In this document: piece by piece, positions 1-10,630 of the stretch
Position numbering within the stretch: the first letter of the stretch is position 1
How the letters are laid out: the number at the start of each line of letters is the position of its first letter
NCBI GenBank assembly: GCA_035578175.1
Contig: JAQMRL010000012.1
Coordinates: 17,773,715-17,837,714 of the forward strand
Origin: Catonia carolina
Lineage: Eukaryota > Arthropoda > Insecta > Hemiptera > Achilidae
DNA: 64,000 nucleotides
Reading direction: 5' to 3'
Program-made: the position numbers and the translations under genes
Notes under the pieces: model-generated
What the model was told of the DNA's origin: nothing
The model's database searches: none
The model's input: only the letters and a program-made list of their open reading frames with translations

Positions 1-300
1 TTTTTTATTTTCAAACGGTACTTACTTTAAAAATACGCCTCGTATTTATAATTTATTTCATTGGACACCTTAACGACCCTACGTATTTAAATTTTAATTC
101 AGTACTGTGCATTAAATGCAGTATTGAAATACGTTACAAAAACAACCAAATTAAAAAGAAATCGGATTCGTTCGTTTACACCGGGTTATGGTTGAGCGGG
201 GTTCGGATAAGCTGGGTATTACTGTAATTCCTTTTTTCTTGTTTTTTAACGTTCTTTACTTCCAATACCATCGTCTTCCAGTTTAAGTTTACATTCTATA

Positions 301-685
301 TTTTTTCTTTCCCTTGACCTTTATGAAATATGATTTTAAGGAAAGTTAGGTTTTCATGTTAAATTTTTAAATCGAGCTTTCACCGGAAATACACGTTTTC
401 AGGTCCCCTGAGTCCAAAAAAAAATGTTTTTACCGATCATTCGGTGAGTGTGTGGATGTAAAATAACTCAATAATAGAAAATCGTACAATTTTCAAACTT
501 AAATGTAAGTTATACACAAGGGGACTTGACATTAATTATTTTCTTCAAAATCGGTCAACCAGCAGTCTATTATTATTTTGTGTGATTTTTCTTTTACTTT
601 TTTGCAATTTTCTCAAAAACAGCTACTACGATTTTCTTTAAAATTTCCTATACAGTGAATGTTTTGTTTTCTATAAGATACGCTA
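301..685 (-). repeat. Family A repeat, first segment of an interrupted copy
   Basis: Minus-oriented family A. It starts at the GAGAAAG-type end and includes the TTTTCACCGGAAATACACG block, the degraded GT site and the AAAATCGGTCAACC block. The match stops at the degenerate AAGATA motif and resumes at 1608 with the next family A block (TGTCTGCTGAAATTCTTG). That suggests one old copy split by later insertions. Confidence 0.75.
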
Positions 686-1097
686 TAGATTGTGAGTAAC
701 GAGAATGCATATGGATGGGGTGTGAGGAAGGGATAAGAAATTTGCAGTCCTGCCAACCTCAACAGTGAGAAACTATACTTTACTACCGTGCAATTGTACC
801 GTTTCTTAACCGCATGTTGCCTTTCAATTAATATACTTTGTTGTGACTGACACTTTTTTCACTAAAACCCAATTTCCTTTAAAATGTTTCTTAACTTACA
901 AAGTTTACAACTAAAATGTTGCCTATGTTTCAAAACCGGTAATAACGTTTCACATGTCGGCATCACTTTCTTATTGATATAAACTGTTTCCTATTTTTAT
1001 CAGGTGTCAAAATAACTGTTGATGAAGAATTACCTTCTTCACTGTTTCTAACTTCTTTCTTTATATTTTGAATTGTAGAACGAGAAACATCACAGTA

Positions 1098-1268
1098 GGC
1101 CGGCCCGTGGTGTAGTGGTCAGCGCAACTGGCTGCTATGCCGGGGTCCCGGGTTCGATTCCCAGCCAGGTCTGGCATTTTTTCATCTCTAAATCACCACA
1201 TATCATTACCTACGCACAAGCCCAAGGCTCATGTTAGGCATCATCACTCAATAACAAAAAAGAAAAGT
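1098..1268 (+). repeat. tRNA-derived SINE
   Basis: The first ~78 bases look like a tRNA. There is an A-box-like TGGTGTAGTGGTC, a possible anticodon arm, and a strong B box GGTTCGATTCC with a T-stem containing one mismatch. The acceptor stem pairs only imperfectly (CCGGCCC with GGTCTGG, with mismatches) and the anticodon loop is six bases, so it is not a working tRNA. About 90 bases of unrelated body and an A-rich end (AATAACAAAAAAGAAAAG) follow, as expected for a SINE. It lies in the gap of the split family A copy. Confidence 0.65.
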
Positions 1269-1607
1269 TGGCCGCTCGCTCACGGCTTTTGTCAAAAGGT
1301 ACGGAAAGGTATTTTTGTTTTGCTTCAACAACTTCACAGCATTTTATTACATTGCATATAAGATTTCGTTCAGCACTGTGAACAGTTCAGCCGTGATTTC
1401 GAGAAACCAACATTTCCGTTTACGGTATCAAACAGTTATATTCGTACAGTTAACGTATAAAAGGTTCCGCAATATACTGCATGTCCTCTAAGTATAATTT
1501 ACGTTGTTGTAGTGGCGAACTGATACCAACGCAGTCACCCATGCGTATTAACGTTTTCCCTCCTTTTTCCCTCGTTAAAACCAAAGAAAAACTCATGACT
1601 TAGTAAC

Positions 1608-1775
1608 TATATGTCTGCTGAAATTCTTGAGGAGGCTGTGCTCTTGTGGTAAAAAAATGTTTTCTTTAATATTGAGGCCTTAATATGTATTTTAGAACAA
1701 AATTGTACTGTATAATTATTTAAATTGTAGGAAATCAAAAACCTACAAAATTATAATTTTTTAATAGTGTAATTC
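1608..1775 (-). repeat. Family A repeat, middle segment
   Basis: Continues the minus family A consensus exactly where the 301-685 segment stops: TGTCTGCTGAAATTCTTG, then GGCTGTGCTCTTGTGG, then a GAGGCCTTAATATG block. It then decays into T-rich sequence. Confidence 0.65.
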
Positions 1776-2408
1776 TTTTGAAAAGAGTTGTTTTTTTTTT
1801 AAATAAATGTAATTATAAACTTTGAGAAAAGATCAGAAAAATTTGTGTGGTGTTCGTAGAATGAAAATATTAACCACCTCAGTTGTGTGTTTCAAAAAAG
1901 ACTAATCTCTGAATAAAAGAAACTAAACTTGATGAATTGTGAATTAATAACTTGAAATGAAGTTGTTGAAGCTAAAGATGACGATGATTATGATAGAGAT
2001 GATTATGAGATGTTGATGATTAGTGATAGAATATTAGAAAGAAAAGATTAAATGTCTAAACTGTTGGTGTAAATGATTAACAAAATCGCAAGGGTACATC
2101 CATTGTTTTAAACCGTTACAGTGGATCTTCGTTGTTGTCGAGAAGGTTAATTGGTTAAGGATTTTGATGATCTTTTAATAATTTTTCTTCTTTTTTTTGT
2201 TCTTTCTTTCTTCTTATGAATTAATTATGGATTAATTCATCACTTATGAAGGCCAGGTTTAGATAATGTTTAGATTTTGATGATCTTTTAATAATTTTTC
2301 TTCTTTCTTTCTTTTTTCTTTCTTTCTTCTTATGAATTAATTATGGATTAATTCATCACTTATGGAGCCCAGGTTTAGATCGTTGTGTAATATTATAATT
2401 TAAAACGT
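1776..2408. other. AT-rich insertion between family A segments
   Basis: There is no gene. It holds a GAT-rich stretch near 1975-2040 and the 113-bp tandem duplication annotated separately. It separates two segments of one family A copy, so it is probably an insertion of unknown type. Confidence 0.4.
2161..2380. repeat. 113-bp tandem duplication with polypyrimidine core
   Basis: The block starting ATTTTGATGATCTTTTAATA at 2161 is repeated from 2274 with few differences. Each unit carries a (CTTT)n-type pyrimidine tract followed by TATGAATTAATTATGGATTA and ends in AGGTTTAGAT. The units differ mainly in the length of the pyrimidine tract. Confidence 0.9.
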
Positions 2409-2748
2409 ATTTTACTACAACGCTTAGTTTAGCGACAATTAGTGATTGTATATTTCTCATCAAAATTGTTAAAAAATTGGACTTTTTAAGATTGTGATCT
2501 TAGAATGCATTTTACGATAAAAGTATGTAACATCAAAGTTAAAGAAATAATAAAAACTTAAAATTGAATTCTTTTAAGATTTTTTTTCTACTGAGCCTAG
2601 TTTAGCTTCAATTAGTGATTTTGCGTATGCTTATGTCGTACGTAGTTGCTTTTCATGTAGCGTCATTCACTCATGATTAAGATTAGGTTATAATTTTAAT
2701 TATTTACATTGACAAAAGAAAGTTGTGTGTGTTTCATACCAGATTTTT
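2409..2748 (-). repeat. Family A repeat, last segment
   Basis: CGCTTAGTTTAGCG, AAGATTGTGATCTTAG and GAGCCTAGTTTAGC blocks, ending in a diverged GACAAAAGAAAG and GTTTCATACCAGATTTTT. This is the GTGTTTCACACCAGATTTTT end of the family, read in minus orientation. Confidence 0.8.
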
Positions 2749-3249
2749 AATTTTTGAGTTCCCAATGGTATCTCACCTGAAAATAAACACCTTGTGCATG
2801 AAAATTAATCAAATAAAGGAAAATCTGTTAGGAACTAAATCCTTCCTCCACTGTGCGTGAAATCAAACTTCATTAAGTTTTAAATTCATTAGACATAATA
2901 ATGTGTTATGAGAAGTAAAACAATAGCTGACTAAAGTTGCTGTTTATGTTTTCTGTTACTGAAAAGTTTTGTCTCTAGAGTAGAAAAGTTGTTTAAGTTA
3001 TTTATTTATTGTTGAAAACATATCAGTGACTTATTTGTCTTTCGCTTTCTCTCGCACGTACGTTGATTAAAGACACTATGCCTTTGTTTCTCTTCTCATA
3101 CACCTTTCACATTTATTTAAATTTTAATTTATTTATTTTTCACTATAGTATATAACTAACAGTTGAAAACTTAACAAATTATAAGAAAATTTAAATATTA
3201 TCACAAAGTGAAAATTGTCTGCTTTATCATTAGTTGAAATTTATTAGAA

Positions 3250-3335
3250 TTTTCTCATCCATGACGCAGTGGTTAACGTAATTTGGTGCAAAACTGAACA
3301 TTCTGAATTCGATTATTAGTATGCAAGTATGTCAA
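3250..3335 (+). repeat. Degenerate tRNA-like SINE head
   Basis: CATGACGCAGTGGTTAACG resembles an A box and TGAATTCGATTATT a decayed B box. The head matches the GACGCAGTGG heads of the SINEs near 15 kb. No clear tail is visible. Confidence 0.4.
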
Positions 3336-3756
3336 TATTAGGTTCTCTCCCATTATGTAGACGCCACTTTTATTTCAGATTTCTTTCCGTTTAATTCCCG
3401 GATTATTAATCTGGAAGTGAGTGGAATATGGATACCTGTTATTTATGTAAGGTAAACATTTATATGTAGATTGGATGTCCTAAAAGTCCGTATACGACAA
3501 ATAATTACGAATATAAGGGAAATTTCAAGATAAGTGTAAATGTGAGCCTCACTCGAATACAAAATACTATTTTATGACGAATCATAAAGTTTTGGCTGCC
3601 ATCTTGAATGTAACCTTAGTTTTTTAAATGGGAAGGCGGTCATGCGACACATGATTTGAATGGGAAATATCAAGAAAATTTGAATGGCGAAAACCGCACA
3701 TTAATATCTCATACAGTTTGGAAGATATTCGCTTTTATTTACATTTCACACCTTTA

Positions 3757-3942
3757 TATTATTCACACACATACACACACACACACACACACACAAATCG
3801 GTAAAAACATATTTTTGGGGTTCACGGGACCTTAAAGCGTGTATTTCCAGTGAAATATGGATTTCGAAAAATTGACACAGAAAATATTGTTTTTTTCTTA
3901 TAGGCTATATTAATACAAGGCAAATAAAAGAAAAAGAAAGCA
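3757..3942 (+). repeat. Family A repeat, 3' end
   Basis: Begins in the CA microsatellite site (3767-3794), then AATCGGTAAAAACATA, GGGGTTCACGGGACC and GATTTCGAAAAATTGACA, ending in a degenerate GGCAAATAAAAGAAAAAGAAAG. Confidence 0.75.
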
Positions 3943-4448
3943 ATAATAGTCATAAAAAGTCGGAAAAATCAAATTGACTAGGTTAAGTTATAAAACTAAA
4001 TGAATTAGAAGTAGGCGTAGTGGAGATGCAAAAAAAAATTAGATTTGAATTTTTATTGTTTTTAAGAAACCTACCTACTTGATCTGTTTCCAAAAATAGA
4101 TGCTAGGTAAGAAAATTGTTAGAAATTGTAGCGTTGGGATGTAGTTTATTCAAAATGGTTAGGGTTTCGTCGAAACCCTAAGCGTTCTTACAAAAGAAAG
4201 GTTTCATTCGTTATTGGCTGTTTTATGACCTACAAGTTATAGCCATTACTGACTGAAGTTCATACGGCCAAATGCCTCGTGGGGATCATTCTCAAACAGA
4301 AAGGAATACACAAATGTCTTCTTCTAAAATTGCCTATAAACTAAAAGACCCCCACGTAAAATCAATCGGATGTGCTCAAATGCCATAAATACTCAATAAT
4401 ATCATCCTAGATGGTATGCATTTCATTCAAATCAATGAAACGGTAAAC
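3943..4448. other. No gene seen
   Basis: AT-rich with no recognisable coding or repeat feature, apart from a near-perfect hairpin at 4159-4181: TTAGGGTTTCG and CGAAACCCTAA arms around one base. Confidence 0.5.
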
Positions 4449-5295
4449 TAAAAAAAAAAATCTGATGTGAAACACTCATACGACTTTCTCTTGTCAATGT
4501 AAATAATGAAAAACATAACTTAATTTTAATCATATGTGAATACAGCAAAATGAAAATAATAAAAAAATCTGGCGTGAAACACACACACGACTTTCTCTTG
4601 TCAATGCAAATAATGAACAATATAACCTAACATTAGTTATTAAACATTAGAAATAAACAAAAACTAACCTCAAAAAACATAACCTTATTTTAATCGAGTG
4701 AAAGATGCAAAATGAAAATCGACCTCAGTTTGGCTTCAAAATTCGGAAAATCACTCTTTCACGCTAAACTAGGCTTTGCAGAGAAAAATGCTCTAAATAG
4801 AAGTTGTAGATCTTTTAATTTTCTATAAATTTTATCATTACTCTTTTGTCGTAAAATGCATACTAAGGCCGAAATCTTAAAAAAATCGATTTTTCACGTT
4901 TTCGTGAAAAAAAAACAAAAATCGCTAATTACCGCTAAACTAAGCGTTAGACAAAAAATGTTGGAAATAAAAGTTGTAGGATTTTAAATTCTCTACATTT
5001 TTTATTATATAAATTTTTGCGCTAAAATGCAAATTAAAGCCGTAATCTTAAAAAAAAGTTTTTACGTAAAAACAGCCTCACCAAGAATTGCAGGAAACAT
5101 GGCGCCTACCCTATCTTGTAGAGCATACAAAATTTAGTAAAACAGGCGATTTTTAAAACAATCGTAGGACCTGTTTTTGAGAAAATCCCAAAAAAGTGAA
5201 AAATGACACGAATAAACTCCAGAGGAATTGTCCAATGGTTGACATGGAACAGCATACGGGACTGACCAATTCTAGGACATGGGAAAACATAGTTG
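4449..5295 (+). repeat. Family A repeat with duplicated 5' end
   Basis: The 5' terminus (ATCTGATGTGAAACACTC, then ACTTTCTCTTGTC) appears at about 4460. It appears again at about 4567 as ATCTGGCGTGAAACACAC, so the copy starts twice about 110 bp apart. The remainder follows the consensus to the GACCAATTCTAGGACATGGG region and lacks a clean GGCAAGAGAAAGT end. Confidence 0.8.
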
Positions 5296-5765
5296 GATGG
5301 GATAAACATTTTTGGAATTAAAGGTTATACTATATAATTGTAAGAAATAAAAATGTATTAATTAGGTCACCCTGTCTAAGGACTGAACTATTTTTATGCA
5401 ATGTAGTTTAACGGATGTTGATTTCTGACAGTACACATCCGTATCATTATAAAATCAACTGTTGTTGATGACGTCAGTTCCCTGGTAAAAGGCATTTATA
5501 TTACGGAGAGTTATTTTGGTTATATCTACAGTGATATGACAGATAGCTAGAAGCTTAAATGGGAAGATGTGGTCAAGTTTAAAACAATATATTTGTTCTA
5601 TGTCATTAGAACTGATTCAGATTGTAAATTCATTAGCAAAACTGACATATTTTACTGACCTTATTCCTATAAATTGTAAAATTGTATAAATTAGGCTTTC
5701 AAATTTGTCTTATATTCTTAAATATATATTTTTATTATTCCTGATGTGTGCGATTTGTTTAATAG

Positions 5766-5935
5766 TGACCCCATGACCCTATGAGATGAGGATAATGTAA
5801 ATGAGGAGTAACCTTGTACATACTCAGGCCGACCATTTCTGAGAGATTATGATTAATTGAACCCCGACCATTAAAATCCACCGGTAACTACTGTCTAGTA
5901 ATCAAATCCATATAAAAGTAACTACCTTTACTATG
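5766..5935 (-). repeat. SINE 'E', tRNA-like head, minus copy
   Basis: On the minus strand a B-box-like GGGGTTCAATTAATC follows an A-box-like segment with TTACCGG. The block GAAATGGTCGGCCTGAGTATG comes next, then a body ending near the CTCATAGGGTCATGGGGTC block. A second copy follows immediately in the opposite orientation, and a third lies at 26785-26925. Confidence 0.6.
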
Positions 5936-5939
5936 ATAT

Positions 5940-6076
5940 GAATCAGGAACTTTTGTTTCTGAAAATTATGGTTTAATTAACCATACTCTCTCAGGAATGG
6001 TCGGTCTGAGTCTGTACAAGACTAAACTTCATTTACACGTCATATATGTCATCCTGATCTCATTGGGCCATAGGAT
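5940..6076 (+). repeat. SINE 'E', plus copy
   Basis: It shares GTTTAATTAACCATACT, CAGGAATGGTCGGTCTGAGT and CATTTACACGTCATA with the neighbouring minus copy. The two form an inverted pair spanning 5766-6076. The B box is decayed (GGTTTAATTAACC). Confidence 0.6.
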
Positions 6077-6106
6077 TGCTTAAAATTCATAAATCAAACA
6101 GATTGT

Positions 6107-6140
6107 AAATTACACACATGAGCCCTCATGTGTGTAATTT
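6107..6140. repeat. Perfect 15-bp hairpin
   Basis: AAATTACACACATGA, a GCCC loop, then TCATGTGTGTAATTT. The stem is perfect. No terminator role is implied in this setting. Confidence 0.85.
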
Positions 6141-6333
6141 TTAATCCCTGGATTTAAAAAAATCTATACGTAGTATGGAGTCAGAAGGTATTTCGATTGA
6201 AGGAATATTTGATCAATTAACCTCCAAAGTAGTTTTTACCAAGTCAGTTCTGTTAATTTAAACTTACGAAAACAGCGACTTTATTCGGTTGGCTGAACTG
6301 ACGTGGTAAATTTTAAATTATAAAATGAATAGA

Positions 6334-6724
6334 TGCCCATGACAGGCAGTTGGAATGTTAAATTACTTGCATTCGATCTGCTAGTTCTAGGGCTAAAAAA
6401 ATAGTTCTGTTTCTTATCACATGGTCAGCCAATTAGATGACTAAAGTGTTAAAGAACAGAAGAGGTAGAGGTGTAAAAGACACTAGTAAAGAGTTATCTC
6501 CCCTGAGAGTAATGAATTTCATTACACAGCCAGACCCTGTGATGAATGAAGTAAAGGTGTGATTTGCACCGTGAAAAAGAGACGTTTTTCACAGGGCCTA
6601 GCATGCTGATAAGCATACTTTTCCACTCAGGCAGGAAGGCAGTGGTAAACCACCTCACTCCTCGTTTTACTTAGTAAAGCCTCTAGAGATTCAAACCAGC
6701 CTTTCGGCTGATGACTTAAACAAC
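6334..6724 (+). repeat. Family C retroposon
   Basis: Full-length: it starts TGCCCATGACAGGCAG and ends CGGCTGATGACTTAAACAAC. The family is ~390 bp and non-coding. Its landmarks are GGTCAGCCAATTA, AGAGGTAGAGGTGTAAAAGA, GCAGTGGTAAACCACCTCAC and a hairpin-like CCTTTCGG near the tail. Confidence 0.85.
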
Positions 6725-6763
6725 TCATTCTTTGGCCGTTTCTGGTTGTTTTTATTGTTTGAA

Positions 6764-6895
6764 CAAGTTTGAACTTCGTACGCTATTCCAATTTTGGATA
6801 TTTTGTTCATATACTCAAGGATTGCTAAAATATAATTTTTGGGTTTAGGGGGCCTGAAAACGTGCATTTTCTGTAAAAACCAAAGATAACTAATA
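6764..6895 (+). repeat. Family A fragment
   Basis: TTTGAACTTCGTACG, GATATTTTGTTCA, TTTTTGGGTTTAGGGGGCC and AAAACGTGCATTTTC in the plus order of the family. Confidence 0.7.
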
Positions 6896-6927
6896 TTATA
6901 GAAAAGATAATGAAAAACCCCACAACG

Positions 6928-7295
6928 TTTATTCCTAACATTTTTTCCACAGAGCTTGGTGTAGCGTCAATTAGTGATTTTTTTGTATTTTACTCAAAAA
7001 CAAAATATGCTAATACAATAATATTAAAATCGGAAAATGGGATTTTTTTAAGATTGCAGCCTTAGTATCCGCTTTTCGACAATAGTACGTATAAACTAAA
7101 GGTATAGAAAATTAAAATTAACTTGCAAATTTTATTTCAAGAATTTTTTTATTTCTTCAGTTAACAGTATACTACAGGGTTAATTTCATTTTGCTTCATT
7201 CACTTATGATATTTTTCATATTACTTTGTTTGCTAATGATGATTACTAAACCATAAAGTTATATTTTTCATTATGTGCATTGGCAAGAGAGAGTC

Positions 7296-7358
<63 letters not shown>

Positions 7359-7373
7359 GTACACCAGATTTTC
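6928..7373 (-). repeat. Family A fragment with expanded terminal TG tract
   Basis: Minus-oriented end: AGATTGCAGCCTTAGTATC, GCATTGGCAAGAGAGAGTC, then a long TG run and ACACCAGATTTTC. The TG run sits exactly where other copies have GTGTGAGTGTTTC. Confidence 0.8.
7297..7357. repeat. (TG)n microsatellite
   Basis: About 30 uninterrupted TG units grown from the family A terminus. The Cys/Val and His/Thr reading frames across it are artefacts of the repeat. Confidence 0.97.
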
Positions 7374-7949
7374 TTTTTGTTGACAATACATATTCAAATA
7401 ATTGTACAAAAAATAATAATAGGAATATGTTAAATTTAACTTTATTTAAATTCTTCACTGCCGTTGCCAGTGACAGTATTCTAAACAGTAAATTATATTT
7501 AAATGAAATTCAGGGACTGAATTTTATTGCCAATTCAAATTCTTACCTATTTCTTACAATAACATGAATTCTTGAATGGAAATTCTTCTTCGTGAATTCA
7601 TTGAAGCAATTCCACACTGGGGTAAAAATAAAATGTAAATATTTTACGAAAAGTATTCCTCATGTAGGTCTATTCCGACTGACCTTTTTCCCATTTATAT
7701 GTATTTATTTTTTAATAAAACTTAACTATATTAAGTAGGGTGTTTCAAAAATAGTGTATCGTTTCTTTAGAATGTAATAACGACGTAGGTTATCTATAAC
7801 TAAATGTAGTTCAACTACTAAAACCCGAAGACATCCGATAATATAGACATAGGCCTAACTCGAATTTTCAACATTTCAAATTAAATTTAATTTCCTTGAA
7901 TTGACTTAAAATTTAGAGCCCATGACTCGATTTAAAGACTCGAACATTT
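7374..7949. other. No gene seen
   Basis: AT-rich sequence with no supported feature. At 7737 TAGGGTGTTTCAAAAATA looks like a single DNA-transposon terminus, but no partner end was found. Confidence 0.4.
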
Positions 7950-8105
7950 TATTTTGTTATACACATTTTTAGGGCATCTGAACCCAAAAAAACATGTTTT
8001 TAGCGATTGACCCCCCCCCTCTCTCTCTCTCTCACTCACTCTGTGCGTGTGTATGTGTGTGTGTGTGTGTGTGTGCGCGCGCGCGTGTGCGTGTGTGTAT
8101 GGGTT

Positions 8106-8137
<32 letters not shown>

Positions 8138-8161
8138 CGTGCGTGCGTGCATGCATGCGTA

Positions 8162-8243
<82 letters not shown>

Positions 8244-8458
8244 CGAGCGCGTGTTTCTGTCTGTCAAGAATAACTTAGGTACCATAAGGCTCGACACAAA
8301 CATTTTTATCAAAATCGGTAAACCGGAAGAAGTAGTTTATTTGTAAAATTGTTCACTATTTTGGATTTTTTTTAAAGCAGTTCCTACAATGTTTTTTTAA
8401 AATCTACCTGATTCACTACACTTTGTTGTTCTCCTAGATCGGTTAACTGGCATATGTA
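7950..8458 (-). repeat. Family A fragment with large GT expansion
   Basis: TATACACATTTTTAGGGC, AACCCAAAAAAACATG and TTTTTAGCGATTGA precede the expanded microsatellite site. CATTTTTATCAAAATCGG and GGTAAACCGGAAG follow, in minus order. Confidence 0.85.
8009..8241. repeat. Compound (C)n(TC)n(TG)n/(GTGC)n microsatellite
   Basis: A run of C, then CT dinucleotides, then ~200 bp of TG interrupted by CG-rich and GTGC units, ending in a pure ~75-bp TG tract. It occupies the fixed GT site of the enclosing family A copy. Confidence 0.97.
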
Positions 8459-8616
8459 CTAAAATTCAATTACTTTAATGTCTGAAATCATTTTAATGTA
8501 CTAATTATTAGATTTTTTTTTATATGTGATCGTTTTAATATATATGTAGTCTAATTATTAATAATTTTATATGGAAAAATAAATTTATAGAATGGGGGCA
8601 ATTTATAACACTAATT

Positions 8617-9010
8617 TGCCCATAACAGGCAGGTGGGGTGTTAAATTATTTGCACTCGATCTGCTAGTTCCAGGGCTACAAAAATATTTCTGTTTCTTAC
8701 CATATGGTCAGCCAATTATATGACTGAAGCATTTAAGAACAAAAGAGGTAGAGGTGTAAAAGACACTACTCAGAGTCATCTTTTCTGAGATGAATGAATT
8801 TCATTATACAGCCAGACCCTGTAGTGAATGAAGTGAAGGTGTCATTTGCGGGGTGGAAAATAGCTGCTTTTCACAAGGTCCGGCATGCTGATAAACATAA
8901 TACTTTTCTACTCAGTAAGGAAGGCAATTTTAAACCATCTCACTCTTTGTTTTACTTAGTTATAGCCTCTAAAGGTTCAAATTAGCCTTTTGGCTAATGA
9001 CCTTAACAAC
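8617..9010 (+). repeat. Family C retroposon
   Basis: TGCCCATAACAGGCAGGTGG start and a tail of AATGACCTTAACAACAAAAT. Full length. A 63-codon open frame inside (8794-8985) recurs in other copies only because the repeat is shared. Confidence 0.85.
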
Positions 9011-9244
9011 AAAATAACACTAATAATAATAGTAATAAATAAATAAATAAAATAATAATTCCTAATTGTCAGAAAATATTTATGTATAATAGGCCTACTA
9101 TGTATTAGTATTGTAGCGCATATACCATTATTAATTATACATTATATAATATGTATAATTAGTAGTTTTAAAAGCAACTGGACTGCGGTTCTTCGCTATC
9201 GGCCCAGGTACTCTTTCCTTGTTGGGAAAGAGAATATTTTTTTT
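9011..9244. other. AT-rich, no gene seen
   Basis: Contains TAA/ATA-rich simple sequence. Nothing else is recognisable. Confidence 0.4.
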
Positions 9245-9598
9245 AGTTGGGAAGTAGCAATTTTTAAAATTGTCATCTATCAATTTCCTATGTCCGTCAC
9301 ACTCAGATGTTAAAAACTACAAGAGTAAAAACTACAACAAACGGTTTTCGGAATCGTAATCTACACAAAAAGGTAGTGGGTCTGAATTGAGTTTGAAGTT
9401 CCGATTTGGACCGGAAGTGGCCCAAAACTACAAATCAAGAAATCAAAAACGAAATTTGGAAACAAAAATATGTCATTCGATTCAACATATTTATAGAGTA
9501 GATACAGAAATCACTAATGGTTTTTGCCATTGGTGAAAGGTAAGCCTTTTTGAAAATTACCATCAAATTTGAGACGCATCATCTCATGAAAGGGATTG
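9245..9598 (+). mobile_element. Family B (Helitron-like) fragment
   Basis: It shares with 35027-35742 the GTAGCAATTTTTAAAATTG start, a short TCCGTCAC tract, TTTGAAGTTCCGATTTGGAC, GGAAGTGGCCCAAAAC, TCACTAATGGTTTTTGCCAT and the hairpin-like GAGACGCATCATCTCATGAA. It lacks the CTAG terminus seen in the longer copy. Confidence 0.6.
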
Positions 9599-10168
9599 TT
9601 AGACTTACATTAGAAATAATGTATAAAAATATTAAGTTGTTTATAAAATAAATAATAATAATAGAAATAAAACGAATAAATAAATATTTAATAAGTAATA
9701 AGTTTATTTATTAATTTAATATTTTAGAGATAATTTCTAAAATAATTATACGCTTCTTGTTGTCATTAGTCTACATGTTGTACAGAATGTAAATTTTAGT
9801 TTTCTTATGTAAATGAAGAAGCGACTAACAAGTTGAGATAATGGAATAATTTCAGAGCGCTTTCTAAATACATTTTGCTGTGCAACAGCAAGGTCTGGTA
9901 TCAGTTGTATTATCTGAGGAAATAGAGCCAACCTATTATGAAGAATGACACTACACTGTCTGGTTCTCTTGTAACTTACTTGCAGCCCCTGCTCGTTTAC
10001 TTAAGCATTTATGAATAATAATCGTTTATTTTCAAAATATACTTGATTATGACTTACTTTTATTTAATTTTTCATTTACTTTCATCTCTATTGACTCACT
10101 TTTGTTAGAAAACCGTGTTTGTGTAATAGGATAAACAATTAAGGTAAGATGGGGAAAAAATTTCAAGT
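9599..10168. other. No gene seen
   Basis: AT-rich. Short open frames here have no recognisable domain. Confidence 0.4.
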
Positions 10169-10530
10169 TTTACTTTCTCTTGCACCATACAAAATACAGA
10201 GAAAGAAAAGTATTGTTTTTATGTCGCTTTTTAAAAATCAGATTTTCACCAAAATACACATTTTCAGCCCCTCTAAACCCAAAACACATGTGTTTTACTG
10301 ATTGTTCTGTGTGTGTGTTTACCATAAGGAGACTAGACAGGAACATGTTCAAAATCAAAATCGGTCAACCGGAAAAAGTAGTAGTATATTAGTAAAATTT
10401 TTCACTAAATTGCGATTTTTCGAAAACGGCTCTCATGATTTTATTTTAAATGTCCTGATTTACTAATTTGAGTTCTACAAGATAGGTTAAGTTAGATGGA
10501 TAGTTTGTCTAGTAAAATTCATCAGATGGG
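10169..10530 (-). repeat. Family A fragment
   Basis: TTTACTTTCTCTTGCACC, AATCAGATTTTCACC, CAAAATCGGTCAACCGG and CTACAAGATAGGTTAAG blocks in minus order. The rest of the element is missing. Confidence 0.85.
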
Positions 10531-10630
10531 GACTGGTTTCTTCGTTTTATTTTGTAGAAGGGAGTAAGATAAAAATAAAGGACAAATATAAAAATTAGCA
10601 GAAAAAAAATTAGGCAGGACAAATATAAAA

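Noticed and set aside
1098..1175. A functional tRNA gene
   Set aside because: The acceptor stem is mispaired, the anticodon loop has six bases, and an A-rich SINE-type body follows. It is tRNA-derived, not a tRNA.
3466..3500. Mariner-like TIR (GGATGTCCTAAAAGTCCGTA)
   Set aside because: It resembles ends seen in some Tc1/mariner elements, but no partner end or transposase was found nearby.
5106..5309. Conserved antisense frames in family A (also 11209-11448, 46160-46381, 60502-60861)
   Set aside because: They share phrases such as [11 protein letters not shown] because family A copies are similar. The frames start and stop at different places and are broken in most copies, so no protein is supported.
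7932..8346. Open frames rich in His-Thr or Cys-Val across dinucleotide repeats (also 7246-7567, 12333-12716, 57393-57940)
   Set aside because: They exist only because (CA)n/(TG)n lacks stops. They lie inside family A copies with no other coding sign.
8794..8985. Short similar proteins (MNFIIQPDPVVNEVKVSF type) at 8794, 42096 and 44738
   Set aside because: The similarity comes from the shared family C repeat. Other copies have stops or shifts in the same place, and the peptides have no domain.
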